The notes: a model not told the origin generated them from the sequence alone. Shown: positions 44,619 to 52,792, numbered from the stretch's first letter. The stretch is DNA of 64,000 nt from Nocardia sp. CC227C (GCF_030767025.1 NZ_JASITE010000014.1:124001-188000), one strand, 5' to 3'. Numbers and translations: made by a program.

Positions 44619-45764
44619 GTGGAGCGCACCCTTTTCGAACCCGAACACGAGCTGTTCCGGGAGTCCTTCCGCAAGTTTCTGGATCAGCACGTCGCCCCGA
44701 ACCACGAGCGGTGGGAAGAGGCGGGCGTCGTCGATCGCGCGGTGTGGCTGGAGGCCGGTAAGCAGGGCTTCCTCGGAATGGCGGTGCCGGAGGAGTTCGG
44801 CGGCGGCGGGGTGAAGGACTTCCGCTACAACGCCATCGTCACCGAGGAAACCACCAAGGGCATGTACTCGGGCCTGGGTTTCGGGCTGCACAACGACGTC
44901 ATCGCGCCGTACCTGCTGGAACTGGCCGATGACGAGCAGAAGGCGCGCTGGCTGCCCGGCTTCTGCACCGGCGAGATCATCACCGCCATCGCCATGACCG
45001 AGCCCGGCACCGGATCGGACTTGCAGGGCATCAAGACCCGCGCGGTCAAAGACGGTGACGACTGGATCCTCAACGGCTCCAAGACCTTCATCACCAACGG
45101 CATCAACTCCGATATCGTCATCGTGGTCGCCCAGACCGATCCCGAGAAGGGCGCTATGGGCTTCTCGCTGCTCGTGGTCGAGCGCGATATGCCCGGTTTC
45201 ACCCGTGGCCGCAATCTCGACAAGATCGGCCTCAAGGCGCAGGACACCGCCGAACTCTCCTTCGACAATGTCCGCGTTCCCGGCAAGAACCTGCTCGGCA
45301 CCGAGGGCATGGGCTTCATCCACCTCATGCAGAACCTCCCGCAGGAGCGCCTGTCCATCGCCGTCATGGCCGCCGCCGCCATGGAATCCTGCCTGGACCT
45401 GACCTGCCAGTACGTCCGCGACCGCAAGGCGTTCGGCAAACCCATCGGCGCCCAGCAGAACACCCGCTTCGTCCTCGCCGAACTCGCCACCAAGACCACC
45501 GCCGTCCGCGTCTTCGTCGACCACTGCATCGCCCTGCTCAACCAGGAGAAGCTGTCCCCCGAAGACGCGGCCAAGGCCAAGTGGTGGAGCACCGAGGAGC
45601 AGATCGACCTCATCACCAAATGCCTGCAACTGCACGGCGGTTACGGCTACATGCGTGAGTACCCGATCGCCAAGGCGTACATGGACGCCCGGGTGCAGAC
45701 CATCTACGGCGGCACCACGGAGATCATGAAGGAGATCATCGGGCGGAGTTTGAAACTTGCCTGA
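44619..45764 (+). CDS. acyl-CoA dehydrogenase (FadE20 type)
   Basis: A 381-aa FAD enzyme for alpha,beta-dehydrogenation of acyl-CoA. FAD-contact segments are AIAMTEPGTGSDLQGI and FITNGINSDIVIVVAQT. The C-terminal domain has QLHGGYGYMREYPIAK and the catalytic Glu region YGGTTEIMKEIIGR. The place after hflX matches mycobacterial fadE20. AGGAGG lies 5 nt before GTG 44619. The substrate chain length is unknown. Confidence 0.93.
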   Translation: MERTLFEPEHELFRESFRKFLDQHVAPNHERWEEAGVVDRAVWLEAGKQGFLGMAVPEEFGGGGVKDFRYNAIVTEETTKGMYSGLGFGLHNDVIAPYLLELADDEQKARWLPGFCTGEIITAIAMTEPGTGSDLQGIKTRAVKDGDDWILNGSKTFITNGINSDIVIVVAQTDPEKGAMGFSLLVVERDMPGFTRGRNLDKIGLKAQDTAELSFDNVRVPGKNLLGTEGMGFIHLMQNLPQERLSIAVMAAAAMESCLDLTCQYVRDRKAFGKPIGAQQNTRFVLAELATKTTAVRVFVDHCIALLNQEKLSPEDAAKAKWWSTEEQIDLITKCLQLHGGYGYMREYPIAKAYMDARVQTIYGGTTEIMKEIIGRSLKLA

Positions 45765-45908
45765 TCGGAGGCGGTTTCCCGGCTCAGGAAGCGGCTGCGC
45801 TCCCGTTTGGCTCCCGTCTCAGCTCTGAAAGATGCTCGTTTCCGGTGGGGTACTCCTTAGGGGTATCCCGTCTGGGCGGGTGAAGTACTCTTGATTCGGT
45901 TTGTGGGG

Positions 45909-46487
45909 TCAGGGCTTCAGTCGGGACAGATGATGGTCCAGGAGCGATGTCGCCTCCGCTGGCGTTCGGTGCCCGAGCAGGACCGCGTCGCCGAGGCCAA
46001 CGACGAGGGCCAGTAGAAGGTCGGCTTCCTGGATTGGGTCTAGTTTCGCGCGCAGGTCGCCGTCTGCCTGGGCGAAGGTGACCATGGCGGCGACGGCGTC
46101 GCGGAGCTGTGAGTGACCGACGCGGAATCGATCGGCGATCTCGGGGTCCTTCAGTGCGCGCACAGTGAACGCGTTCGCGACCAACGCGTCGGTCCGACTC
46201 TCGTCGGTAAGGGGGAGGAGAGCGACCAGTGCGGCGCGCAGGCCGGTTAGTCCACCAGCGAACTCGGTCCGCACACGGTTGTCCACCTGGTCCCGCAGTG
46301 TTCCCGTCGCGTAGCGCAGCATGGCGTCCCTGCTCGGGAAATAGTGCTGCACCAGGCCCTTCGAGATGCCGGCCGCAGCCGCGACCTCACCGAGGCTCAC
46401 CGCTTCCAGGCCCCGATCGGCCGCGATGTGGCGGACCGCGTCGGCGATGAGCCGTCGACGTTGCTCGTGATCAACCCGCTTGGGCAT
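45909..46487 (-). CDS. TetR-family regulator of the adjacent hydrolase
   Basis: A 192-aa TetR repressor: HTH in residues 12-58 (IADAVRHIAADRGLEAVSLGEVAAAAGISKGLVQHYFPSRD) and a helical ligand domain. ATG 46487 follows GAGGTG at 6-7 nt. It is divergent from an alpha/beta hydrolase. The palindrome at 46539-46553 between them is the probable operator. Confidence 0.9.
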   Translation of the reverse strand: MPKRVDHEQRRRLIADAVRHIAADRGLEAVSLGEVAAAAGISKGLVQHYFPSRDAMLRYATGTLRDQVDNRVRTEFAGGLTGLRAALVALLPLTDESRTDALVANAFTVRALKDPEIADRFRVGHSQLRDAVAAMVTFAQADGDLRAKLDPIQEADLLLALVVGLGDAVLLGHRTPAEATSLLDHHLSRLKP

Positions 46488-46515
46488 CACGTCACCTCTT
46501 TGCAATACGAACGGA

Positions 46516-46553
46516 TTGCGAACCGTTGCGAAACTGTTTACGATCCGATCGTA
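46516..46553 (+). promoter_or_regulatory. hydrolase promoter overlapped by a TetR-type palindrome
   Basis: TTGCGA (46516-46521), a 17-nt spacer and TACGAT (46539-46544) form a promoter for the hydrolase. The -10 is the left half of TACGATC-C-GATCGTA (46539-46553), a perfect 7+1+7 inverted repeat. Binding there would block RNA polymerase. Confidence 0.7.
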
Positions 46554-46575
46554 TCGCCAAAGAAGGGAGGTCTCG

Positions 46576-47451
46576 ATGACGCTCGGTGGATTCACCTCGC
46601 CGCAGGCCCGCGGCGAGTACGACTCGGTATACGACCGGGGGTTCTCCGCGCTGCCCGCCGTCACCGAACAGCGCGACGTCCCGACGGCGTTCGGTACTGC
46701 GCGGGTATACCGCTTCGGTGAACCCGGTCCCGCCCCGATGGTGCTGCTCCCCGGCCGGGCGGGCACGACGATCATGTGGGAGCCCAACCTCCCCGCGTTC
46801 GTCACGCGCGGCCCGGTCTATGCCCTCGATCTGATCGGCGAGCCGGGACGCAGCGTTCAGACCGCTCCCATCCGCAACGCCGAGGACCAGGCCGCATGGC
46901 TCGACACCGTGTTCACCACGCTGGCCCTGCGCGACGTGCACCTCATCGGCTATTCCTTCGGTGGCTGGCTCGCCGCCAATCTGGCTGTGCGCGCGCCGGA
47001 CCGGATCGCCTCGCTGACACTGATCGACCCGGTTCAGACCTTCGCCCGGTTCCCGATCCCGCTACTCGTGCGCTCCGCGCTCAACCTCGTCCCGGGCATC
47101 CGGCGCTGGGCCCGACCGTCGTTCCTGGCCTGGATCGCAGGCGGCGCCGAGGTGGCCGAGGCCGACCCGGTGGCAACGGTGATCGACGAGGGCATGCGGA
47201 CCTACCGGATTGCGCTACCAACCCCCGTCCTGCTCTCTGACGCACAACTGCGCGGCATGACAGTCCCGGTGCTCGCACTCATCGCGGGCCGCAGTGTCAT
47301 ACACGACGGCCAGCGCGCGGCCACCCGCGCCAGCGATCTGCTGCCGGACGCCCGCGTGGAGTTGTGGCCGACGGCTACACACGCGATCGCGGGCGAGTCG
47401 GCCGCCGAGGTCAACGCCCGGGTGCTGGAGTTCCTGGCCGAAATCGAATAA
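46576..47451 (+). CDS. alpha/beta hydrolase
   Basis: A 291-aa alpha/beta hydrolase with the nucleophile elbow GYSFGG, oxyanion region VLLPGRAGTTIMW, the acid near ALIAGRS and the catalytic His in PTATHAIAGE. It lacks a signal peptide. It probably cleaves an ester, lactone or C-C bond of an inducer sensed by the adjacent TetR. GGGAGG lies 5 nt before ATG 46576. Confidence 0.9.
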   Translation: MTLGGFTSPQARGEYDSVYDRGFSALPAVTEQRDVPTAFGTARVYRFGEPGPAPMVLLPGRAGTTIMWEPNLPAFVTRGPVYALDLIGEPGRSVQTAPIRNAEDQAAWLDTVFTTLALRDVHLIGYSFGGWLAANLAVRAPDRIASLTLIDPVQTFARFPIPLLVRSALNLVPGIRRWARPSFLAWIAGGAEVAEADPVATVIDEGMRTYRIALPTPVLLSDAQLRGMTVPVLALIAGRSVIHDGQRAATRASDLLPDARVELWPTATHAIAGESAAEVNARVLEFLAEIE

Positions 47452-47480
47452 CCAGGTGAGGTGCGACACTGAGGTGGCCG

Positions 47481-47543
47481 GACAGCCGCCCTGGCGATTC
47501 GGCTGCCGACCTCGCCGGCGCCGATGATGCCGATGGTTGTCAT
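47481..47543 (-). pseudogene. 5' stub of an NADP/F420-type reductase gene
   Basis: From ATG 47543 the minus strand encodes MTTIGIIGAGEVGSRIARAA, the Rossmann GxGxxG start of F420-dependent NADP reductases and related NAD(P)-binding proteins. After about 21 codons the sequence stops resembling the family. The rest of the gene is missing and the hydrolase 3' end lies against it. It sits 35 nt downstream of, and in the same direction as, the TetR gene at 47579. Confidence 0.7.
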
Positions 47544-47578
47544 GCGGGCAGAATCCTCGAGTTCTGGTGGGGGTATCG

Positions 47579-48169
47579 TCAGCGCCCGACGGAGCGCTGG
47601 ATCAATTCGAGCGCAGCGGATTTGGCGAGGTGCAACTCCTCCTCGCCGATACCCGATTTGTGCAGGAATTCGATCCCCTGCATGACGGAGATCAGCGCCC
47701 GTGCGGTCGTCTCCGGGTCGACGTCGCCGTCGATCTCGCCGATCTCCCGCGCCCGGGTGATCTGTTGAACGAACAGCGTGTGTGTCCGGGCGTAGAGCTG
47801 GCGCACGCGCGCCCGGACTTCCTCGTCCTGCGCGCTGAGCGCGGCGCTGTTGGCCATCAGGCACCCTTGCGGTGGCAGGTCCATGCGGCCGCCGTCGTCG
47901 AAGGTGACCGCGGAGGTGACCCCGTGCCACGGGCTGGGGTCACCGGTGACTGCGGCCTCCAGTCCGGCGAACTGGCAGGCGCAGTAGTCGTCGAGGATTC
48001 GGATGAACAGATCGTGTTTGCTGCCGAACGCTCCGTAGAGGCTTTGCATCCCCAGTCCGGCCGCATCGCAGAGGTTTTGGACCGACGTAGCCGCATAACC
48101 GTTGCGCCAGAAAGCGTCTCGCACGGCGGTCAGCACGGCATGCTCGTCGAACTTCCTGGGCCTGGGCAT
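47579..48169 (-). CDS. TetR-family regulator divergent from an SDR gene
   Basis: A 196-aa TetR protein starting MPRPRKFDEHAVLTAVRDAFW, with the HTH ATSVQNLCDAAGLGMQSLYGAFGSK and a ligand domain containing YCACQFAG. The pattern is that of NemR/AcrR-like sensors of electrophiles, which often use Cys. Two copies of an operator-like site lie in the divergent promoter (48186-48254). Confidence 0.9.
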   Translation of the reverse strand: MPRPRKFDEHAVLTAVRDAFWRNGYAATSVQNLCDAAGLGMQSLYGAFGSKHDLFIRILDDYCACQFAGLEAAVTGDPSPWHGVTSAVTFDDGGRMDLPPQGCLMANSAALSAQDEEVRARVRQLYARTHTLFVQQITRAREIGEIDGDVDPETTARALISVMQGIEFLHKSGIGEEELHLAKSAALELIQRSVGR

Positions 48170-48185
48170 GTCTGAACCCTAACAA

Positions 48186-48254
48186 TTATGGAGCGACTAC
48201 TCAAATATTGACAAATCGCGCCGACTGCGATGTATTTGAGCAACTACTCCATAA
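48186..48254 (+). promoter_or_regulatory. SDR promoter bracketed by two TetR operator copies
   Basis: TTGACA (48208-48213), a 17-nt spacer and TGTATT (48231-48236) form a consensus promoter. GAGCGACTACTC near 48191-48202 and GAGCAACTACTC at 48238-48249 flank it. The outer parts (TTATGGAG / CTCCATAA and CAAATA / TATTTG) make the whole block an inverted repeat of 22-bp arms. Confidence 0.75.
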
Positions 48255-48270
48255 CTCTGCGAGGACGCAC

Positions 48271-49002
48271 ATGACCACACAACCGCTCGAAGGCAAGACC
48301 GCCCTGGTGACGGGGGGATCCCGAGGTGTCGGCGCCGGTATCGTCGCCCGGCTGGCAGCAGACGGCGCGAACGTCGCGTTCACCTATGCCAATTCCGCGG
48401 AGCGCGCGGCGGCCGTCGCGGCGGGGGCGGGCGCACACCCGATCCATGCCGACAGCCTGCACGAGCAAGACATCGAGGCCGCCGTCGCACAGACTGTCGA
48501 CCGATTCGGCGGCCTGGACATTCTGGTCAACAACGCCGCGGTCGGCACCTTCGCCGCGATCTCCGACCTGAAGATGGCAGATATCGACGCGATGCTGACG
48601 ATCAACGTGCGCTCTGTGATCGTCGCGATCCGTGAGTCACTGGCCCACATGGGCAGCGGCGGGCGAATCATCAACATAGGCAGCATCAACGCCGACCGCA
48701 CGCCCTTCCCCGGCCAATCGGTCTATGCCGGGACCAAAGGCGCCCTCGCGAGCCTGACCCGCGGCCTCGCCCGCGAACTGGCCCCACGCGGCATCACCAT
48801 CAACAACATCCAGCCCGGCCCGATCGACACCGACGCCAACCCGGCCGACGGCCCCGCCGCATCGACCATGCTCGGCGTCATGGCATCGGATCGATTCGGC
48901 ACCACGGCGGAGATCGGCGCCTTCGTCTCCTATCTCGCCGGACCCGACGCCGCCTACATCACCGGCTCCAGCCTCGATATCGACGGCGGCTTCGGTGCCT
49001 GA
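48271..49002 (+). CDS. short-chain dehydrogenase/reductase
   Basis: A 243-aa classical SDR: cofactor motif TGGSRGVGAG, NNAA, catalytic Ser in IINIGSINA and Tyr-x3-Lys in SVYAGTKGAL, then PGPIDTDANP. The pattern TYANSAERAAA suggests NADPH preference. It is very likely induced by the ligand of the divergent TetR, as a carbonyl reductase for reactive compounds. GCGAGG lies 7 nt before ATG 48271. Confidence 0.93.
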   Translation: MTTQPLEGKTALVTGGSRGVGAGIVARLAADGANVAFTYANSAERAAAVAAGAGAHPIHADSLHEQDIEAAVAQTVDRFGGLDILVNNAAVGTFAAISDLKMADIDAMLTINVRSVIVAIRESLAHMGSGGRIINIGSINADRTPFPGQSVYAGTKGALASLTRGLARELAPRGITINNIQPGPIDTDANPADGPAASTMLGVMASDRFGTTAEIGAFVSYLAGPDAAYITGSSLDIDGGFGA

Positions 49003-49015
49003 GCGAAATCCAATC

Positions 49016-49141
49016 ATGGGCAACACCCATGATGAACTGATGCTGATCGATGGCGGTCTGGTCGACTCGTCGTCCGGTGGGCGCTTCGACAACGTCAATC
49101 CGGGCCACCGAAGAGGTGATCGGGCAGGTCGCGGATGGCGC
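49016..49141 (+). pseudogene. frameshifted N-terminus of an aldehyde dehydrogenase
   Basis: ATG 49016 begins a sequence reading LMLIDGGLVDSSSGGRFDNVNP, the N-terminal signature of aldehyde dehydrogenases. An extra G in the GGG run at 49102-49104 shifts the frame; the continuation ATEEVIGQVADGA is found in the next frame. Nothing further of the enzyme is present. Confidence 0.75.
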
Positions 49142-49189
49142 GCCGAGGTCGGATCCACCGTTAATCCGAAACTCCTACACCGAGGATCT

Positions 49190-49354
49190 CAACGGTGGGC
49201 ACCCGGCCTCCGCAGGTCCCTGCCCACCCTGCGTGACCCGCTCGGAAATATCCACCTCGCCGGCGACTACCAGCTCGATATGCCCTCGCTCGCTGACGCG
49301 GCCACTTCCGGTGAGCGCGCGGCACTGGCCGTGCGGGCGAAGCTGCGGCGGTAG
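49190..49354 (+). pseudogene. C-terminal scrap of an FAD amine oxidase-like gene
   Basis: The frame ending at TAG 49352-49354 encodes QRWAPGLRRSLPTLRDPLGN followed by IHLAGDYQLDMPSLADAATSGERAA. This is the C-terminal FAD-binding end of flavin monoamine oxidases and protoporphyrinogen-oxidase-like proteins. The first several hundred residues are absent, and the scrap abuts the aldehyde dehydrogenase remnant. Confidence 0.7.
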
Positions 49355-49426
49355 CCGATCCGGGTCGGCACACGCCCGGCGGAATGGGTGCCTGCTTCAA
49401 TCCATCGAATTCTCGAGAGCGCGTGC

Positions 49427-50314
49427 TCACTTCGCGCAAGGCTCGGGACGGGCCGGTCGGAGTTGACCATCCGACGAGGCGAAGCTTCGTCGTTCCAGCA
49501 GTACGACATCGCGAAAGCCGCTGTCGGTCCTGAGGAGGCGATCGCGGACCCCGACGGTGCGGAACGCGGCGGTGTGCAGCAGCCCGATACCGGCGCGGTT
49601 GTCGGATGGGATCGACGACTCCAGCGTCCACAAACCCGCGGCGTCAGCGGCATCGACCTGGGCACGTAGGAGCGCCTTTCCGACACCGCGCCCGCGCATG
49701 TCCGCGGCGACGCAGATGCTGGTTCGGGCTACACCGGTGGCGACGGGGGTGAGCGCGGCGAAACCCGCGACACGGTCGTCCGCCGCTGCGACCCAGCGGT
49801 GGTCCGGTAGCCAGGTGGGGTCGGGGATACGGATATCGGCGGTCGTGACGTCGGTGCCAGCCGCGCCGGAAGCTACCCATTCCTCGGCGATGCGGCGGAC
49901 CGCGGACACGTCGGCATCGTGTAGTGGGCGCACGGTGACGTCGTCGGGGATGTCGTCGGGGCAGCACCGTGGTGGTGGTAGCAGGCCCATGACGGCGTCC
50001 GCGGCATGTGGCAGGCCGGTGCAGCAGGCCGGGTTGACCGCGACCACGGTGCTGGTGCCACGCCTGTGCGCCGTGACGAAGCCGACGTCGGCCAACTTGC
50101 GGACATGGTGGGACACGGTCGGCTGCCGGATGCCGAGGGCTGCGGCCAGGTCGCCCACCGACACTCCGGCGGGGTGGAGCGCGACATGGTGCAGCAGTCT
50201 GACCCGGGTGGGGTCGGCCAGGCAGGCGAACCAGACCGCGAAGGTGGCCGCGTCCTCCGCCGACAGCGCATCAGCGCTGCGTTCGCTCGGTACGGGTGGG
50301 ACCGCGGTCGTCAT
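49427..50314 (-). CDS. ArsR-GNAT (ArsN-like) fusion protein
   Basis: A 295-aa fusion. Residues about 20-100 are an ArsR winged HTH (ADPTRVRLLHHVA; ALGIRQPTVSHHVRKLADVGFV) followed by two Cys pairs (NPACCTGL and PPRCCPDD), likely As(III) ligands. Residues about 130-280 are a GNAT acetyltransferase (VTVRPLHDADVSAVRRIAEEW; CVAADMRGRGVGKALLRAQV; SIPSDNRAGIGLLHTAAFR) of the type that in ArsN1 acetylates arsinothricin or phosphinothricin. It is divergent from an MFS/ArsO-like operon. That it both senses arsenic and acetylates an arsenical is inference. Confidence 0.85.
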   Translation of the reverse strand: MTTAVPPVPSERSADALSAEDAATFAVWFACLADPTRVRLLHHVALHPAGVSVGDLAAALGIRQPTVSHHVRKLADVGFVTAHRRGTSTVVAVNPACCTGLPHAADAVMGLLPPPRCCPDDIPDDVTVRPLHDADVSAVRRIAEEWVASGAAGTDVTTADIRIPDPTWLPDHRWVAAADDRVAGFAALTPVATGVARTSICVAADMRGRGVGKALLRAQVDAADAAGLWTLESSIPSDNRAGIGLLHTAAFRTVGVRDRLLRTDSGFRDVVLLERRSFASSDGQLRPARPEPCAK

Positions 50315-50320
50315 CTGCCC

Positions 50321-50400
50321 ATTCTATCGATGTCGATCTATGGTTGCATTGATTGACGTTCATCGATAGAGTCCCCGATTGTTGATAGACGAACGTCGAT
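50321..50400. promoter_or_regulatory. ArsR-type operator cluster, arsN-fusion / MFS
   Basis: ATTGACGTTCATCGATA (50352-50368) and GATAGACGAACGTCGAT (50384-50400) form an inverted pair matching at 13 of 17 positions. A related TCTATCGATGTCGATC lies at 50323-50338. These AT-rich repeats sit between the divergent genes and are probable sites for the ArsR domain. Confidence 0.6.
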
Positions 50401-50414
50401 TAAAGGAGTATGTG

Positions 50415-50465
50415 ATGGCTGATCCGCGTGTCGCGGTGATCGGTGCGGGATCGACGGCGGAATGA
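50415..50465 (+). pseudogene. 16-codon stub of a Rossmann-fold flavoprotein, now a leader ORF
   Basis: A strong AAAGGAG site precedes ATG 50415, which encodes MADPRVAVIGAGSTAE and stops. The first residues are the FAD/NAD-binding start of oxidoreductases common in ars operons. The TGA overlaps the MFS start (ATGA), so the stub keeps the ribosome site and may deliver ribosomes to the transporter. Confidence 0.65.
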
Positions 50466-51697
50466 CCCGGTCGGCCGCGCAGCGATCATCAGGGGCCGCG
50501 GTACTCGCGGCGGCGGGCCGACGTCGGGTGCTGATCGTGCTGTGTCTGACCGAGATCATCAGCTGGGGCATTCTGTACTACGCCTTCCCGGTGCTGGCGG
50601 TACCGATCGCGGAGTCCACCGGCTGGTCTCCGGCGCCGCTCAGTGCGGCGTTCTCGGTCGGTCTGCTCGTGTCCGCGATTGCCGGGATCCCCATCGGTCG
50701 GCTACTGGATCGGAGCGGGCCGCGACGCATCATGACCTGCGGGTCGGTCCTCGCCGTCCCCGCGCTGGTGGTGATCGCGACCGCGCCGAGCCTCGCGGTG
50801 TTCACGGCGGGCTGGGTGCTGGCGGGAGTCGCGATGGGCGCGATCCTGTACCCACCGGCCTTCGCCGCGTTGACCCGCTGGCATCACCCGGGCCATGTAC
50901 GGGCGTTGATGGTGCTCACGTTGTCCGGTGGCCTGGCCAGTACCGTGTTCGCGCCGCTGACGGCGGTGCTGGTCGACCCACTCGGTTGGCGCGGCACGTA
51001 TCTCGCGCTCGCGGCGCTCCTCGGCATCTCGACCGTGCCGCTGCACTGGTTCGGACTACGAGGCCCGTGGCCGCGGCCGCCGACGCCCGGTGAACTGACA
51101 GCCGACGCGGGATGGGACGTGATCCGGAGTCGGCGTTTCCTCACCGTGACGACCGGCCTCGCACTGGGTGCCTTCGCGGCATTCGCGGCACTGTTCAACC
51201 TTGTTCCGTTGCTTCTGGAACGGGGGGTCTCGCCGGCGGTGGCATCCGTCGCGTTCGGGTTGGGTGGTGCGGCCCAAGTGCTGGGGCGGATCGGCTACCT
51301 CCCCTGGGCGGCCCGGACCGGTGCGCACGGCCGACTGGTCGCAATCCTCGCCGCGATCGCCGCCACCGTCGCGGTACTCGGCATCGCCCAGGGCCTCGCG
51401 GCGCTGATCGCCGGAACGATCGGGGCCGGAGTGGTCCGGGGACTGCTCACCCTCGTGCAGGCGACCGCGGTGTCGGACCGGTGGGGCGCCGCCGAGTACG
51501 GCCGACTCAACGGGGTCATGCAGGCGCCGATCGTGATCGTCATGGCCCTGGCGCCCTGGGCGGGCACCGCATTGGCCGGGTGGACCGGCAGCTACGTGAA
51601 CTCCTACTTCGTTCTCGCCGCGGTGGCGCTGGCCGCGCTGGTGATCGCCGGTGGCGAAAGACCTTTCCCTGTCATCTATTCGAGGAGAACATCGTGA
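50462..51697 (+). CDS. MFS exporter of the arsenic cluster
   Basis: A 411-aa major-facilitator protein with about 12 helices; the A-loop reads GRLLDRSGPRRI. Context (divergent ArsR-GNAT fusion, ArsO-like partner) suggests export of an arsenical. ArsJ, ArsP and ArsK are other ars-linked exporters but I cannot assign it to them. ATG 50462 lacks its own ribosome site and is coupled to the stub ORF; its TGA overlaps the next GTG. Confidence 0.85.
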   Translation: MTRSAAQRSSGAAVLAAAGRRRVLIVLCLTEIISWGILYYAFPVLAVPIAESTGWSPAPLSAAFSVGLLVSAIAGIPIGRLLDRSGPRRIMTCGSVLAVPALVVIATAPSLAVFTAGWVLAGVAMGAILYPPAFAALTRWHHPGHVRALMVLTLSGGLASTVFAPLTAVLVDPLGWRGTYLALAALLGISTVPLHWFGLRGPWPRPPTPGELTADAGWDVIRSRRFLTVTTGLALGAFAAFAALFNLVPLLLERGVSPAVASVAFGLGGAAQVLGRIGYLPWAARTGAHGRLVAILAAIAATVAVLGIAQGLAALIAGTIGAGVVRGLLTLVQATAVSDRWGAAEYGRLNGVMQAPIVIVMALAPWAGTALAGWTGSYVNSYFVLAAVALAALVIAGGERPFPVIYSRRTS

Positions 51698-52776
51698 ACG
51701 AACACACCACGGACGTCGTCATCATCGGTGGCGGCCAGTCGGGCCTGTCCGCCGCCCGAGCCGCTCAGAGCCACGGCCTCGCGGCGGTGGTCCTGGAGGC
51801 GGGCCCGGAACCCGCCGGATCGTGGCCCCACTATTACGACAGCCTGCGGCTGTTCTCGCCCGCCGAGCACAGCACCATGCCGGGGCTGCCGTTTCCCGGC
51901 CCCGCGGACCATTACCCTTCCCGCGACGAGGTGGCGGCCTACCTGCGCGACTACGCGGCCGAGCTCGAGGCCGACATCCGTTGCAACACAACGGTCACCG
52001 ACGTCACGATCACCGCATCCGGCGGATTTCGGGTGACGACGAGTGACGGGCCTGCCTGGGAAGCGGGCGGAATCATCGCCGCCAGTGGATCGTTCGGTAA
52101 TCCGTTCACACCACGCATCCCGGGTGCCGACACCTTCACCGGCCGGTCGCTGCATTCGGCGCGGTATCGGGAGCCAGCGGGCTTCGAGGGGCAGCGGGTC
52201 GTTGTTGTCGGCGCCGGGAACTCCGCGGTGCAGATCGGCTACGAACTCGCCGAGGTCGCCACCGTCACCCTCGCCACGCGAAATCCGATCGCGTTCGTTC
52301 CGCAGCGCCGCGACGGTCAGGACCTGCACTACTGGTTGCACGAGACGGGTTTCGACAAACTTCCGGCGCAGTGGCTCGCCCGGCTGGTGACGAACACACT
52401 GGTTGTGGATTCCGGCGGCTACCGGGCGGCACTGGAAGCCGGCCGATTCGATCGGCGGCCGATGTTCACGGCCTTCCACCCCGAGGGAGTGGTGTGGGAC
52501 GACGGCACCGCCGAACCGGTGGACGCGGTGATCTTCGCTACCGGCTTCCGTCCGAATCTTCGCTATCTGGAGTCGCTCGGCGCGCTGGTCGACGGGCTTC
52601 CCCAGCACGAGGGCGGGCTGTCCACCACCCATCCCGGACTCGGCTATGTCGGATTGGAATTCCAGCGCAGATTCGAATCCAACACGCTACGTGGCGCCTG
52701 CCACGACGCCGAGTACGTCATGCAGGCGCTGACCCCGCATATCCGGTCGGCCGCCGCGACGGTGCTGGCCGGATAG
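51694..52776 (+). CDS. ArsO-like flavin-dependent monooxygenase
   Basis: A 360-aa FAD/NADPH protein: FAD motif VVIIGGGQSGLSAARAA, then EPAGSWPHYYDSLRLFSP and the second Rossmann motif VVVVGAGNSAVQIGYELAE, then FATGFRPNLRYL. Proteins of this type occur in many actinobacterial and proteobacterial ars operons as ArsO; the reaction is not firmly known. GAGGAG lies 8 nt before GTG 51694, which overlaps the MFS stop by 4 nt. Confidence 0.85.
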   Translation: MNEHTTDVVIIGGGQSGLSAARAAQSHGLAAVVLEAGPEPAGSWPHYYDSLRLFSPAEHSTMPGLPFPGPADHYPSRDEVAAYLRDYAAELEADIRCNTTVTDVTITASGGFRVTTSDGPAWEAGGIIAASGSFGNPFTPRIPGADTFTGRSLHSARYREPAGFEGQRVVVVGAGNSAVQIGYELAEVATVTLATRNPIAFVPQRRDGQDLHYWLHETGFDKLPAQWLARLVTNTLVVDSGGYRAALEAGRFDRRPMFTAFHPEGVVWDDGTAEPVDAVIFATGFRPNLRYLESLGALVDGLPQHEGGLSTTHPGLGYVGLEFQRRFESNTLRGACHDAEYVMQALTPHIRSAAATVLAG

Positions 52777-52792
52777 TCCCCCCGAGTCGATG

